Below are positions 34,851 to 43,555 of a DNA stretch of 44,407 bases, piece by piece. Source of the DNA: CAWGCE01 sp964480915 (GTDB taxonomy: Bacteria; Planctomycetota; Planctomycetia; Pirellulales; Pirellulaceae); contig CAYZRS010000042.1 of the NCBI GenBank assembly GCA_964480915.1, forward strand, positions 1 through 44,407, in the 5' to 3' direction. Each line of letters opens with the position of its first letter. Position 1 is the stretch's first letter. The notes below the pieces were generated by a model. The model ran no database searches and was not told the DNA's origin. It was given only the letters and a program-made list of their open reading frames with translations. Made by a program: the position numbers and the translations under genes.

Positions 34851-35105
34851 ATGGCAAAAAAAACAAAAGTAGCGAAGAAAAAGAAAGCTACGAAAAAGGC
34901 GAAGAAGTCGACCAAGAAGAAGGTCGCTAAGAAGAAGGCCAAGAAGTCGACCAAGAAGAAGGCCACAAAGAAGAAGGCTAAAAAGTCGACCAAGAAGAAA
35001 TCGACCAAGAAGAAAGCTGCCAAGAAGAAGGTAGCTAAGAAGTCGAAGAAGAAAAAAGCGACCAAGAAGAAGGTCGCAAAGAAGAAAGCTAAGAAGAAGC
35101 GATAG
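34851..35105 (+). CDS. lysine-rich histone-H1-like protein
   Basis: 84 residues from the ATG at 34851 with AAAGGAG 7 nt upstream; an earlier ATG in frame is not needed. Only seven kinds of residue occur (M, A, K, T, V, S, R), most of them Lys in KKA, KKS and TKKK units like the C-terminal tail of histone H1 and bacterial HctB-like or AlgP-like proteins. It should bind DNA (or RNA) by charge and help compact the nucleoid; planctomycetes have condensed nucleoids. The DNA is an imperfect AAG-rich repeat of about 39 bp (AAGAAGTCGACCAAGAAGAA), so copy number can change. A terminator overlaps its stop. Confidence 0.9.
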   Translation: MAKKTKVAKKKKATKKAKKSTKKKVAKKKAKKSTKKKATKKKAKKSTKKKSTKKKAAKKKVAKKSKKKKATKKKVAKKKAKKKR

Positions 35106-35121
35106 ATCCGCTTCTTTTTTT
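35094..35121 (+). terminator. intrinsic terminator overlapping the stop codon
   Basis: An 8-bp stem (AAGAAGCG at 35094-35101 with CGCTTCTT at 35109-35116), a 7-nt loop, and TTTTT directly after. The TAG stop of the lysine-rich protein lies in the loop, so translation up to the stop would compete with hairpin formation. Confidence 0.8.
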
Positions 35122-35351
35122 CATTTTGTAGACAATTCGGGCCGGACGTCGATTGGCGGACCGGCCTGTTGCTTGCGCTGGTGGCAGATTCAGCGTTGAC
35201 CCTGTTTTTCGCAAGCGATACAGTTTAACATCATTCTCCCCGCCGATTGTGATCGTTCACGCTGTGGCCCAACGCAAGAACCGATCGGTCCGTTTTTGTA
35301 TTTCGCGTTGCGGCGCCACGTCCCGGCCAGGGACAGTTCAGAGCAGGAATT

Positions 35352-36644
35352 GTGTCAGACTCTAATCAAAGTGAATCTAAACCGGCGGCGGCAAATTCAG
35401 ATCCAGAAGCATCCTTCGATACTTTAGGGTTGTCCGACGTCACTCTCGCTGCCATCAAAAAAGCCGGCTACGAAGTCCCCAGCCCAGTCCAAGCGGGCGT
35501 CATCCCTCATGCCGTCACCGGCAAGGATGTGTTGGGACAGGCGCGCACCGGTACTGGCAAAACGGCATCTTTTGTGCTGCCGATCTTGGAACGTCTGAAG
35601 CCAGATGTGAACCAGCCCCAGGCACTGATCGTCGTCCCGACTCGCGAATTGGCGGTCCAAGTCGAAGGTGAAGTGAGTAAGCTGGCCTACGGTTTGAATC
35701 TACGCTGCGTTACCGCGTACGGTGGCAAGCCGATTCGTGCCCAGATCGAGAAACTGAATAAGGGTGCCAAGGTTGTCGTTGGGACGCCGGGCCGAATTCT
35801 CGACCTCATTGCGCGGCGAGCACTCGACACGAGCGGGCTGCACATCGTCGTCCTGGACGAGGCCGATCGGATGCTCGACATCGGTTTCCGACCGGACATT
35901 GAGAAAATCTTGAGGAAGTGCCCTCAGTCTCGTCAGACGTTACTGCTGAGTGCAACGTTGCCCAAAACGATTTTGCAGTTGGCACAGAAGTACATGACCG
36001 AGCCGATCACGCTCGACTTCTCGGAAAAAGACATTGCTGTCAGTACGATCGACCAGTACTACTTCACCGTCCATCCGAAGTTGAAGTTTGAACTGCTCAA
36101 GCGATTGCTGGAACGAGAAAATCCACAGCAGGCGATTATTTTCTGCCGCACGAAACATGGAACCGACAAGACATATCGGCGGTTGAGCAAGATCATGAAG
36201 GGGGTCGGCGTGATGCACGGCGATATGCCTCAAGGAGCTCGCAACCGAACGATGGCGCAGTTCCGAGATGAAACGGTTCGCATTCTTGTCGCCACCGATG
36301 TGATCGGCCGGGGCATCGATGTCACCAACGTCTCGCACATCATCAATTACGATGTGCCTCAGTTCTCCGACGACTATGTCCACCGAGTTGGCCGTACGGG
36401 CCGCATGGGTCGTGAAGGTGTCGCCTACACGTTTGTGACGCTGGAGCAGGGAGAAGAACTGACAAAGATCGAAATTCGAATCGATAAGCTGCTGATGAAG
36501 TCGACGATTGATGGCTTCGATCCGATGGCATTCGTTGAAAACGAAAGGCCGCCTGAGGAAAGGGACAGCAGTTTGCCGAAAGAGCCGCCCCCGAAGCCAC
36601 TCTATGGCCGCGGCCGCGGTCCCAAGAAGTACCGCCGCCTCTAG
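35352..36644 (+). CDS. DEAD-box RNA helicase
   Basis: 430 residues, GTG start at 35352 with AGGA upstream. All helicase motifs are readable: Q motif (FDTLGLSDVTLAAIKKAGYE), ARTGTGKT, PTRELA, TPGRILD, DEADRML, SAT, IIFCRTK, ATDVIGRGIDV and HRVGRTGR. It would unwind RNA with ATP, for example in ribosome assembly or cold adaptation like RhlE/CsdA. The C-terminus is short and basic, ending RGRGPKKYRRL. It follows the histone-like gene but has its own leader of about 230 nt, so they are probably separate units. Confidence 0.95.
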   Translation: MSDSNQSESKPAAANSDPEASFDTLGLSDVTLAAIKKAGYEVPSPVQAGVIPHAVTGKDVLGQARTGTGKTASFVLPILERLKPDVNQPQALIVVPTRELAVQVEGEVSKLAYGLNLRCVTAYGGKPIRAQIEKLNKGAKVVVGTPGRILDLIARRALDTSGLHIVVLDEADRMLDIGFRPDIEKILRKCPQSRQTLLLSATLPKTILQLAQKYMTEPITLDFSEKDIAVSTIDQYYFTVHPKLKFELLKRLLERENPQQAIIFCRTKHGTDKTYRRLSKIMKGVGVMHGDMPQGARNRTMAQFRDETVRILVATDVIGRGIDVTNVSHIINYDVPQFSDDYVHRVGRTGRMGREGVAYTFVTLEQGEELTKIEIRIDKLLMKSTIDGFDPMAFVENERPPEERDSSLPKEPPPKPLYGRGRGPKKYRRL

Positions 36645-36684
36645 GATGACGGTCGTCAGGATGACCGCCGTCTCAAGGCCGGAG

Positions 36685-36712
36685 TCTCTTGTCTCTGAAA
36701 AGAGACAAGAGA
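36685..36712. terminator. perfect hairpin between convergent genes
   Basis: A 12-bp stem (TCTCTTGTCTCT at 36685-36696 with AGAGACAAGAGA at 36701-36712) closed by a GAAA loop on the plus strand. It lies between the stops of the helicase gene and the binding protein. No T-tract follows on either strand, so it may end transcripts weakly or protect 3' ends. Confidence 0.6.
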
Positions 36713-36716
36713 ATTG

Positions 36717-37772
36717 CTACGGGCCAACTCGGAAGAAAAGATCACGCAACACCGGCGCCGCTTCGTCCCAGCTGTCGGCCGCCGCGCCGAAGTCGACGCT
36801 CAACGGTCGAATCTCGCCTGGCGTTTTCACCTGTGCAGTTGCCGGCACATCGGGGCGCAAGGGTATCTGGGCACTCGGTCCTGCTGACAACGTCGCTTCA
36901 ACTTCCGAAGAGAGCACCCATTCGACCAATTGTTTGGCCGCCGCCGGATGAGGCGAATTGGCGATGATGGCGACCGTATTGGGAATGAAGAGCGTGCCCA
37001 TTTCTCCGTCGGCTTGGTCGGGATAGATGATGGCAACCGGGCTGCCTTTGAGCCGTTCGACATTCGCATCGTCGGTGTCGGTGATTCCCCAGTCGAGCTG
37101 CCCGCTGGCAACGGCCAAGGCGACCTGTTTGTTGCCCGCCATGATCTGGGCGTTGTTCTTCGCCGCTTGGAAAAACTGGGTGGCCCGCTCGGTGCCCCAT
37201 AGGTGGAAAAGGACCGTCGCATGTGTCGCGGTTGTGCCAAAGAGCGGCTTTGCCAGACCGATGCGCCCTTGCCATTTTTCATCAACAAGATCGTAGATCG
37301 AAGTTGGGTAAGAGGCCTCGTCGACGCGCTGCGTATTGACGATCAAAACGCGGGCGCGGGCTGCAAAACCATACCAATACCCTTGCGGGTCTCGATACGC
37401 TTCAGGATAGGCGGCTCCCGCAGTCGATACATAAGGCAGCAGGCGACCTTGTTTCTGCAATCGGATGGTGTTGAGGATCTCGTTATTCCAAAAGACGTCA
37501 CAGCGCGGCCGTTTCGCCTCGGCGAGGATCGCTTGAGTCAGCCCGACCGTCTTCGTCGACTCGACGTCGAATTTTGGGTCGACGGTAAGCCCTGAAGTTT
37601 GTGAAAACGATTCGAGCAAAGGAGCCGAAAATTCTCGATCCAACGCCGTATAGACGACGACTCGATCGGGCGAGGACTGCCAACAGCCAGTGATCGAAAG
37701 CAGCAGCGTGCAGGTCGTTATTGGCAACAAGTCGCGGAGAAGGCCCAAAAATCGGTGATTGTCCGTTCGCAT
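36717..37772 (-). CDS. iron(III)-type ABC transporter substrate-binding lipoprotein
   Basis: 351 residues. The signal peptide ends in a lipobox LLSITGC with C30, so it is a lipoprotein. The mature part has the family-1 binding-protein start VVVYTALDREFSAPLLESF and a hinge segment YGFAARARVLIVNT, followed by YDLVDEKWQGRIGLAKPLFGTT, as in FbpA/AfuA/phosphonate-type binding proteins. No permease or ATPase gene is adjacent, so its transporter must be elsewhere. Iron as ligand is likely from the family but not proven; I did not locate the full tyrosine set. It is divergent from the metallopeptidase gene, with 85 nt between. Confidence 0.85.
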   Translation of the reverse strand: MRTDNHRFLGLLRDLLPITTCTLLLSITGCWQSSPDRVVVYTALDREFSAPLLESFSQTSGLTVDPKFDVESTKTVGLTQAILAEAKRPRCDVFWNNEILNTIRLQKQGRLLPYVSTAGAAYPEAYRDPQGYWYGFAARARVLIVNTQRVDEASYPTSIYDLVDEKWQGRIGLAKPLFGTTATHATVLFHLWGTERATQFFQAAKNNAQIMAGNKQVALAVASGQLDWGITDTDDANVERLKGSPVAIIYPDQADGEMGTLFIPNTVAIIANSPHPAAAKQLVEWVLSSEVEATLSAGPSAQIPLRPDVPATAQVKTPGEIRPLSVDFGAAADSWDEAAPVLRDLFFRVGP

Positions 37773-37857
37773 GATCGAATCTCTTATCTAGCTATCTGCG
37801 CAAGCCCGGATTGCGATAAAATCCAGGGGTTAGTTGGCGGCAAGTAAGGACCCACGT

Positions 37858-39360
37858 ATGAATCCATTCGTAATTTCCACGAACCCGTGTCGACCGGTAC
37901 GCACCCGAATTCTAGTCCAACGGTCGATCGTCTGTCTCATGGGCGCGTGGATTAGCGCCGTTGGGGCAGTCCGTCCGGCGCTGCAGGCTCAAGAACCAGA
38001 GACCAAGCGCAATAGCCCGTTGGCCGAGTTGCTGTTGGGCGAATCGGCGGCGTCTGCTGAGGCTGACGCCTGGACGGCGAGCGCGGCGGCCGAGCCGGTC
38101 GAGGTCGACGAGGCGAAGGTGGCGGCTCACGGGATTCGTAAGCTCACCGGCAAACACGTCGAAATTTTCACCGACATTCCGAAATCGAGTGGTGTCGATC
38201 AAATTCCGCGTGTCTTCGATTTGGCCGTTCCACTGTGGGCAAAGTACTTCGCGATCAAGCCTTCTAATCTGCAAGGCTGGAAACTGACCGGATTCCTCAT
38301 CGACGACAAAGGCAAGTTTGAAAAGGCCGGCTTGTTGCCGGCCGATCTGCCGCCGTTTATCAATGGGTATCAGCGCAGCACGAACTTCTGGGCTTACAAC
38401 CAACCGAGCGACTACTATCGGCGCCATCTTGTGTTGCACGAAGGGGTCCATGGTTTCATGCGACAGTTCCTGGGTGGGGCCGGTGCGAGTTGGTACAGCG
38501 AAGGGATCGCCGAATTGTTGGCGACTCACAAATGGGAATTTGGCAACTTGCTTGTCGGCTACATGCCGAAAGATAAGACCGAGGTCCCCTACTGGGGTCG
38601 CATCAAGATCATCCAAGATGAATTTGCCGCTTCGCGTGCGCTGATGATTCGCGAGGTGATGCGGCTCGATACCCGCGCCTTCTTGCAAAATGATGCCTAC
38701 GCTTGGTCTTGGGCAGTGGCTGCGTTTCTCGATGGGCATCCAAACTATCGCGGGAAGTTTCGTCGGCTGCGAGAAAAAGCACGCCTGTCGGGCGAGCAAT
38801 TCACTGCCGAGTTCGAGAGGCAGATTGTGGGCCAGTTACGTGAACTCGATGAGCAATGGCAGCTGTTTGTTGTCGGTGCGGATTATGGTTACGACTTCGC
38901 CCGAAATGCCGTCAGCTATTCGGCCGGACGTCCGCTGACCAGCCAGGGCGGCTCATTCGATCTCCTCGCGAATCGGGGCTGGCAGTCGACCGGTTTGTAT
39001 TTGGAAGGTGGCAAGCCCTATCTGATTACGACTGAGGGAAAATACGTCGTGCGCAAGCAAGAACCAGCCTGGGTCTCGCAAGCGAACGGAATCTCGATCG
39101 AGTACGTCAACGGGCGTCCGATCGGGATGCTGTTAGGCTGCGTGCGGCCTGATGAGCCACGTCCTGGAGTTGCCAGCATGAATGCTCCCTTTACAGTGGG
39201 AGTGTCGCGGACGCTCACGCCGAGTGCCAGCGGCACATTGTATTTGAAAGTCAATGATTCGGTGGGTGGTTACGCCGACAACGATGGGCAAGTCACCATC
39301 ACCGTGAAGCCGGCCGGTGCGAGTGTGTCGCGGGACAAAGCTCAAGAGGGTGGTCAATGA
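37858..39360 (+). CDS. exported HExxH metallopeptidase with lectin-like C-terminus
   Basis: 500 residues from the ATG at 37858, with AAGGA 7 nt upstream. A long signal peptide (~1-43, ending ALQAQ) implies export. The catalytic H194-E195-x2-H198 (LHEGVHGFM) is followed by WYSEGIAE, where E215 or E219 can be the third zinc ligand, as in gluzincins. The C-terminal part (about 370-490) resembles PA-IL/LecA-like sugar-binding domains, with GTLYLKVNDSVGGYADNDGQ. This suggests a protease aimed at glycosylated targets, which is inference. It is followed by glyA after 121 nt. Confidence 0.8.
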   Translation: MNPFVISTNPCRPVRTRILVQRSIVCLMGAWISAVGAVRPALQAQEPETKRNSPLAELLLGESAASAEADAWTASAAAEPVEVDEAKVAAHGIRKLTGKHVEIFTDIPKSSGVDQIPRVFDLAVPLWAKYFAIKPSNLQGWKLTGFLIDDKGKFEKAGLLPADLPPFINGYQRSTNFWAYNQPSDYYRRHLVLHEGVHGFMRQFLGGAGASWYSEGIAELLATHKWEFGNLLVGYMPKDKTEVPYWGRIKIIQDEFAASRALMIREVMRLDTRAFLQNDAYAWSWAVAAFLDGHPNYRGKFRRLREKARLSGEQFTAEFERQIVGQLRELDEQWQLFVVGADYGYDFARNAVSYSAGRPLTSQGGSFDLLANRGWQSTGLYLEGGKPYLITTEGKYVVRKQEPAWVSQANGISIEYVNGRPIGMLLGCVRPDEPRPGVASMNAPFTVGVSRTLTPSASGTLYLKVNDSVGGYADNDGQVTITVKPAGASVSRDKAQEGGQ

Positions 39361-39481
39361 ACCGCGCTCCAGGGCTGCGGACCGTGTTCGCCCGTGGCAA
39401 GCGGGCCATAATTGTGCAAAGATGTTGGGCTGATTTCGTGCTTCCGAACGCCCCCGAATAAGGTCTTGAAAAGGTCTCGTC

Positions 39482-40735
39482 ATGTCATCCATTTCTGAAT
39501 CGGATCCTCAAGTCTGGGCCGCCATCCAAGCAGAATCGCAGCGGCAGCAGACCGGCCTGGAGATGATTGCGAGCGAAAACTACACCAGCGTGGCCGTCAT
39601 GCAGGCGATGGGTAGCGTGCTCACGAACAAGTATGCCGAGGGCTACCCGGGCAAGCGATATTATGGTGGGTGCGAGCACGTCGACGTCGTCGAAGATTTG
39701 GCGCGAGACCGGGCGACCCAATTGTTCGGTGCCGAATTTGCCAACGTCCAACCCCATTCAGGTTCACAGGCCAACATGGGTGTCTATCTGACCGTATTGA
39801 ATCATGGCGATACAGTCCTGGGGCTCGATTTAGCACACGGTGGCCATCTGACGCACGGCATGCGATTGAATATCTCTGGCATCCTCTACAACTTTGTCAG
39901 CTACGGTGTGACGGCCGACACGCATCGCATCGATTTCGACCAAGTCGCCAAGATGGCTCGTGAGCATAAGCCCAAGTTGATCGTCGCAGGAGCAAGCGCC
40001 TATCCGCGCGAAATCATGCATGCCAAGTTTGCAGAAATTGCCAAGGAAGTTGGCGCGCTGCTGATGGTCGACATGGCTCATTATGCAGGTCTCGTTGCGG
40101 CCGGACTGCACGACAATCCGGTGGAGGTGGCCGACTTCGTCACGACGACCACGCATAAAACGTTGCGAGGCCCACGCGGTGGAATGATCCTCTGTCGTCA
40201 GGATGATGCGAAAAGGATCAACCGCAGCATCTTTCCGGGAACTCAAGGCGGACCTTTAATGCACGTCATCGCAGGTAAGGCGGTCTGTTATGGCGAAGCG
40301 TTAAAGCCCGAATTCAAAACGTACGGGCAAGCGATCATGGACAATGCCAAGGCACTTGCCGATGTCTTGGCCGCAGGTGGCTTGTCATTGGTCAGTGGTG
40401 GCACTGAAAATCATCTCGTGCTGGTCGATGTGACGCCGCTTGGTATCGGTGGGAAAATCGCCGAACACACGCTCGACAAGTGCGGGATCACGGTCAACAT
40501 GAATATGATTCCGTTTGACACGAGAAAGCCGATGGACCCATCCGGAATTCGCATCGGTACGCCGGCGCTGACGACGCGTGGAATGGCGGCTGCCGAAATG
40601 CAAACGATTGGCGGTTGGATTTTGGAAGCTCTAAAGCATCCAGACGACGAACAGGTGCTCCATAAGATTCGTGGCGAAGTGGAACAACTTTGTACAAATT
40701 TCCCCGTGCCTAGTGCGGATGCGGCAACCGTCTAA
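39482..40735 (+). CDS. glyA: serine hydroxymethyltransferase
   Basis: 417 residues, typical size. It converts serine and THF to glycine and 5,10-methylene-THF. LEMIASENYTS, NKYAEGYPGKRYYGG and NVQPHSGSQAN are the classic N-terminal signatures. The PLP lysine is K226 in TTTTHKTLRGPRGG. The C-terminal SGIRIGTPALTTRGM is also conserved. ATG at 39482 with AAGG 8 nt upstream. It is 56 nt upstream of the response regulator. Confidence 0.97.
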   Translation: MSSISESDPQVWAAIQAESQRQQTGLEMIASENYTSVAVMQAMGSVLTNKYAEGYPGKRYYGGCEHVDVVEDLARDRATQLFGAEFANVQPHSGSQANMGVYLTVLNHGDTVLGLDLAHGGHLTHGMRLNISGILYNFVSYGVTADTHRIDFDQVAKMAREHKPKLIVAGASAYPREIMHAKFAEIAKEVGALLMVDMAHYAGLVAAGLHDNPVEVADFVTTTTHKTLRGPRGGMILCRQDDAKRINRSIFPGTQGGPLMHVIAGKAVCYGEALKPEFKTYGQAIMDNAKALADVLAAGGLSLVSGGTENHLVLVDVTPLGIGGKIAEHTLDKCGITVNMNMIPFDTRKPMDPSGIRIGTPALTTRGMAAAEMQTIGGWILEALKHPDDEQVLHKIRGEVEQLCTNFPVPSADAATV

Positions 40736-40791
40736 AGGCGTGATGCAGACGTAGCAAAGACGTAGCGCGTGAATTTTCTCTTGGTGAAATA

Positions 40792-41235
40792 ATGTCCGAT
40801 AAAGATCGAATTTTGATTGCCGATGACAATCAAGCGAATGTGGAATTGTTGGAAGCCTATTTGGCTGGTCGCGATTGCGAAATCGAATACGCGGTCGATG
40901 GCCAAGAGACACTCGACAAAGTCGCTTCGTTCAAGCCCGACTTAATCTTGCTCGACGTCATGATGCCCAAATTCAATGGATTTGAGGTCTGCGAGCGAGT
41001 GAAAGGTGACCCGTCGACGAAGCGTATCATGGTGCTGATGGTTACGGCGTTGAATGAGTTAGGCGATATCGAACGAGCGGTCGCGGCTGGAACCGATGAC
41101 TTTCTTTCAAAGCCGGTGCAAAAGCTGGAATTGATCAAACGTGTCGACAACATGTTGAAGTTGAAGGATGTCTCGGACGAAGTGGAACGTCTGCGTCAGT
41201 ACATCGAGCACATGGAAGCCGAAGCGACCCAATAG
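40792..41235 (+). CDS. stand-alone response regulator
   Basis: 147 residues, one receiver domain and a tail. D11/D12 form the acidic pocket, D55 in LILLDVMMP is the phosphate acceptor, VTAL has the conserved Thr, and LSKPV the conserved Lys. After residue ~122 there is a charged helix (DEVERLRQYIEHMEAEATQ), possibly for dimerisation, and no output domain. It resembles the receiver part of PleD/DivK-type regulators. No histidine kinase is adjacent. An 11-bp tandem repeat begins on the last base of its stop codon. Confidence 0.93.
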   Translation: MSDKDRILIADDNQANVELLEAYLAGRDCEIEYAVDGQETLDKVASFKPDLILLDVMMPKFNGFEVCERVKGDPSTKRIMVLMVTALNELGDIERAVAAGTDDFLSKPVQKLELIKRVDNMLKLKDVSDEVERLRQYIEHMEAEATQ

Positions 41236-41378
41236 TGGCACTTGGGTGGCACTTGGNNNNNNNNNNNNNNNNNNNNNNNNNNNNNNNNNNNNNNNNNNNN
41301 NNNNNNNNNNNNNNNNNNNNNNNNNNNNNNNNNNNNNNNNNNNNNNNNNNNNNNNNGTGGCACTTGGGTGGCACTTGG
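41235..41378. repeat. 11-bp tandem repeat array, interrupted by the assembly gap
   Basis: Two full copies of GTGGCACTTGG precede the gap (41235-41245, 41246-41256) and two follow it (41357-41367, 41368-41378), continuing briefly as CACTT. The same unit in the same orientation on both sides shows that the missing sequence is very likely more of the array. Its real copy number is unknown. The unit is not a multiple of three and is outside any gene. Confidence 0.9.
41257..41356. other. assembly gap of 100 N
   Basis: Exactly 100 undetermined bases, a standard scaffold-gap size, so the true length is unknown. It falls inside the 11-bp tandem repeat, the likely cause of the break. Confidence 0.98.
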
Positions 41379-41550
41379 CACTTTCCCCTTTCTTCCGCCG
41401 CTGCGGACGTTCTGCCCAACTGTCAGGCCTGCTTCACGACGTCGAGCGTTGCCGTGCCAGCTCGACGCGAGAACAAACTTGCCTGTAGTCGTTCAATCCA
41501 GGTATGTTTGAGAGAAGGAAGTTCCCGCTGCTGCCTACAAAGAGAAGTCG

Positions 41551-43533
41551 ATGAGCAAACAAATCAAAGCACTCGCGTCGGCCGATGGCAATTTGAACTG
41601 GTGTTGCGCACTTGTCTTGGCGGTCTGTTTTGCCTGGGCGGGGACTCCTGTCGTCGCCAAGGAGTCGGGAGACGCGGAATCGAAACCGACGGCCGAACTG
41701 CTGGCCGAGATCGAATCGCTTGTCACCGACCTGGGAGCGGATGAATTTCAGGTCCGCGAGGAAGCGGAGGCTCGCTTATCAGAAATGGGGCTCGCCGCGT
41801 ACGAAACGCTGCTCAGGGTCCGCGACGATAAAGACATCGAAGTCCGTTTGCGTTCGCGTCACATCGTCGATTCACTCCGAGGTCGCTTCATGACGACGGG
41901 TGTCAGCGAAGAAATCGGTCCATGGATGGCAACCTACCACGACCAAGACAGGGTAGAACGGACACGTCGGATCGAAGAAGTTCTGGCAAAGCTTCTGCCG
42001 GAAAGTGGTGCCGACGGATTGGCGAGGATTGCTCGTTTCGAAGCCGATGAACGGTTGTCACGACTTGCCGCGTTGCAAGTTGTGTCGCTTCCCATTGAGA
42101 TGGAAAAGCCTCGTGAAGAAATGGTCTCGATGGTGTCTACGGGTATCGGTTTCAGTGAGCGGACGGCGGTGAAATGGTTGCGGAATTATGTCGCGGCAGC
42201 GAACCGTGAACCGGCTGCTCTGCAGCAATGGCATCAGCTGATCGAGGATGAAACCGATCGTGATCTGATGTTGGAAGAATCGGAAGATCATCGAACCGAG
42301 TACGTTTTTGCGTTGCGTTTGGTTGCGATCGATACGGCCAATGTGCTGGGAAATCAAGAGGCGGCGGCTCAGCTCGTGACTGCGTTGTCGAGCGAATTAG
42401 ATTCCGAACAAGAAATACTGAATTGGTTCAAGTGGTTGCAATCACGTCGTGCTTGGTCATCGATTGCCGACTTTGCCAAGACCCAGCGGAAAACCATTGA
42501 GTCCAATCCGCAACTTCTCTACGGCCTTGCGGAGGCAGAGAAGAAATTGGGGAAGCATGAAAGTGCCTCCGCAACCGCAGCCAAAGCGTTAGATTTCGAA
42601 GGCCTTTCCGCGGAAGCTCGCTGTGATTTGGCGACCGATCTCAAGAGCAATCGTGGCATGTACGAATGGGCGGAAGCCGAGTTTCGTAAGTGCATGGAAC
42701 TGAGCGGGCCTACGGAACAGATTCACTATCGGGGTGCGATAAGGCTGGGCGAGTTGTTACACGATTTAGAGCGAGAGGAAGAAGCGGCCGACCTACTGGA
42801 CAGCATTCTTGTTGGTAAAACGCTGGACAAAAAAGATCGGCGAGACAAAGAGAAGGTCCGTGAGTTTCAATTACAGACGCGAGCATTGCAGGCGGAGAAG
42901 GCAATTGCCGATACTCGAGCGCGTGCGGCGTTTTTCCGCGCTTGCCATTACCGCGATCAGGGTGAAATCGGACTAGAAAAAGAAGAACTGGTCAAAGGAC
43001 TGGAAGCTGCGAAGGACGATGTCGACATCTTGATCGCGATGCATACCGTCGCCGAACCGACACCGGAGTGGACGGCAAAGACCGAACGCCGAATCCGGGA
43101 GGTCAACGCCGATTACCGAAGCCAGCTGCAGGTGGCGTATCGCACCTACGAACAGCTGCAGGACAACCTGGCTCAGCGTGAAGTAATGCGGGCAGGACTG
43201 GCCGTTATCAACAATCAATATGCGTGGCTGGTTGGCAATACCATCGGCGACATTGACCAAGCGATTCACAACAGTCACAAATCGCTGGAGTTCGCGCCGG
43301 GCGATGGTGGCTTTCTGGATACGTTAGGACGCTGCTATTATCGGGCTGGTCGCCTAGAGGAAGCCGCCAAGTACCAGCGAATGGCTGTCGAAAGGGCTCC
43401 TTTCGAGTTGCAGATTCAACGTCAGCTTAAGCTCATCCTCACGGCGATCGAGGAACGGGATGCCGCGAATCAAAACGCTGCTTCCCACGAAATCGACGCC
43501 AAGTCGGCACCCGATTCACAGCCAAACCCTTAA
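41551..43533 (+). CDS. exported HEAT/TPR-repeat protein of unknown function
   Basis: 660 residues from the ATG at 41551. A signal peptide covers ~1-37 (ALVLAVCFAWAGTPVVAK). It is followed by a short HEAT-like segment common in planctomycete exported proteins (DEFQVREEAEARLSEMGLAA, then EVRLRSRHIVDSLRG). The middle and end are TPR-like helical repeats; the last is clear (GFLDTLGRCYYRAGRLEEAA, followed by KYQRMAVERAP). No catalytic motif. It is probably a periplasmic scaffold. It lies 22 nt upstream of the hydrolase gene, so the two are likely co-transcribed. Confidence 0.82.
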   Translation: MSKQIKALASADGNLNWCCALVLAVCFAWAGTPVVAKESGDAESKPTAELLAEIESLVTDLGADEFQVREEAEARLSEMGLAAYETLLRVRDDKDIEVRLRSRHIVDSLRGRFMTTGVSEEIGPWMATYHDQDRVERTRRIEEVLAKLLPESGADGLARIARFEADERLSRLAALQVVSLPIEMEKPREEMVSMVSTGIGFSERTAVKWLRNYVAAANREPAALQQWHQLIEDETDRDLMLEESEDHRTEYVFALRLVAIDTANVLGNQEAAAQLVTALSSELDSEQEILNWFKWLQSRRAWSSIADFAKTQRKTIESNPQLLYGLAEAEKKLGKHESASATAAKALDFEGLSAEARCDLATDLKSNRGMYEWAEAEFRKCMELSGPTEQIHYRGAIRLGELLHDLEREEEAADLLDSILVGKTLDKKDRRDKEKVREFQLQTRALQAEKAIADTRARAAFFRACHYRDQGEIGLEKEELVKGLEAAKDDVDILIAMHTVAEPTPEWTAKTERRIREVNADYRSQLQVAYRTYEQLQDNLAQREVMRAGLAVINNQYAWLVGNTIGDIDQAIHNSHKSLEFAPGDGGFLDTLGRCYYRAGRLEEAAKYQRMAVERAPFELQIQRQLKLILTAIEERDAANQNAASHEIDAKSAPDSQPNP

Positions 43534-43555
43534 CTGCGGACGACGAGAAATCGAT

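Noticed and set aside
34613..35065. Minus-strand frame coding a Phe/Leu/Val-rich hydrophobic protein
   Set aside because: It is the antisense reading of the lysine-rich AAG repeats and has no ribosome site; the plus-strand gene has a strong one.
41235..41378. The 11-bp repeat as a CRISPR array
   Set aside because: Units are too short, directly adjacent and without spacers; no cas genes are present.
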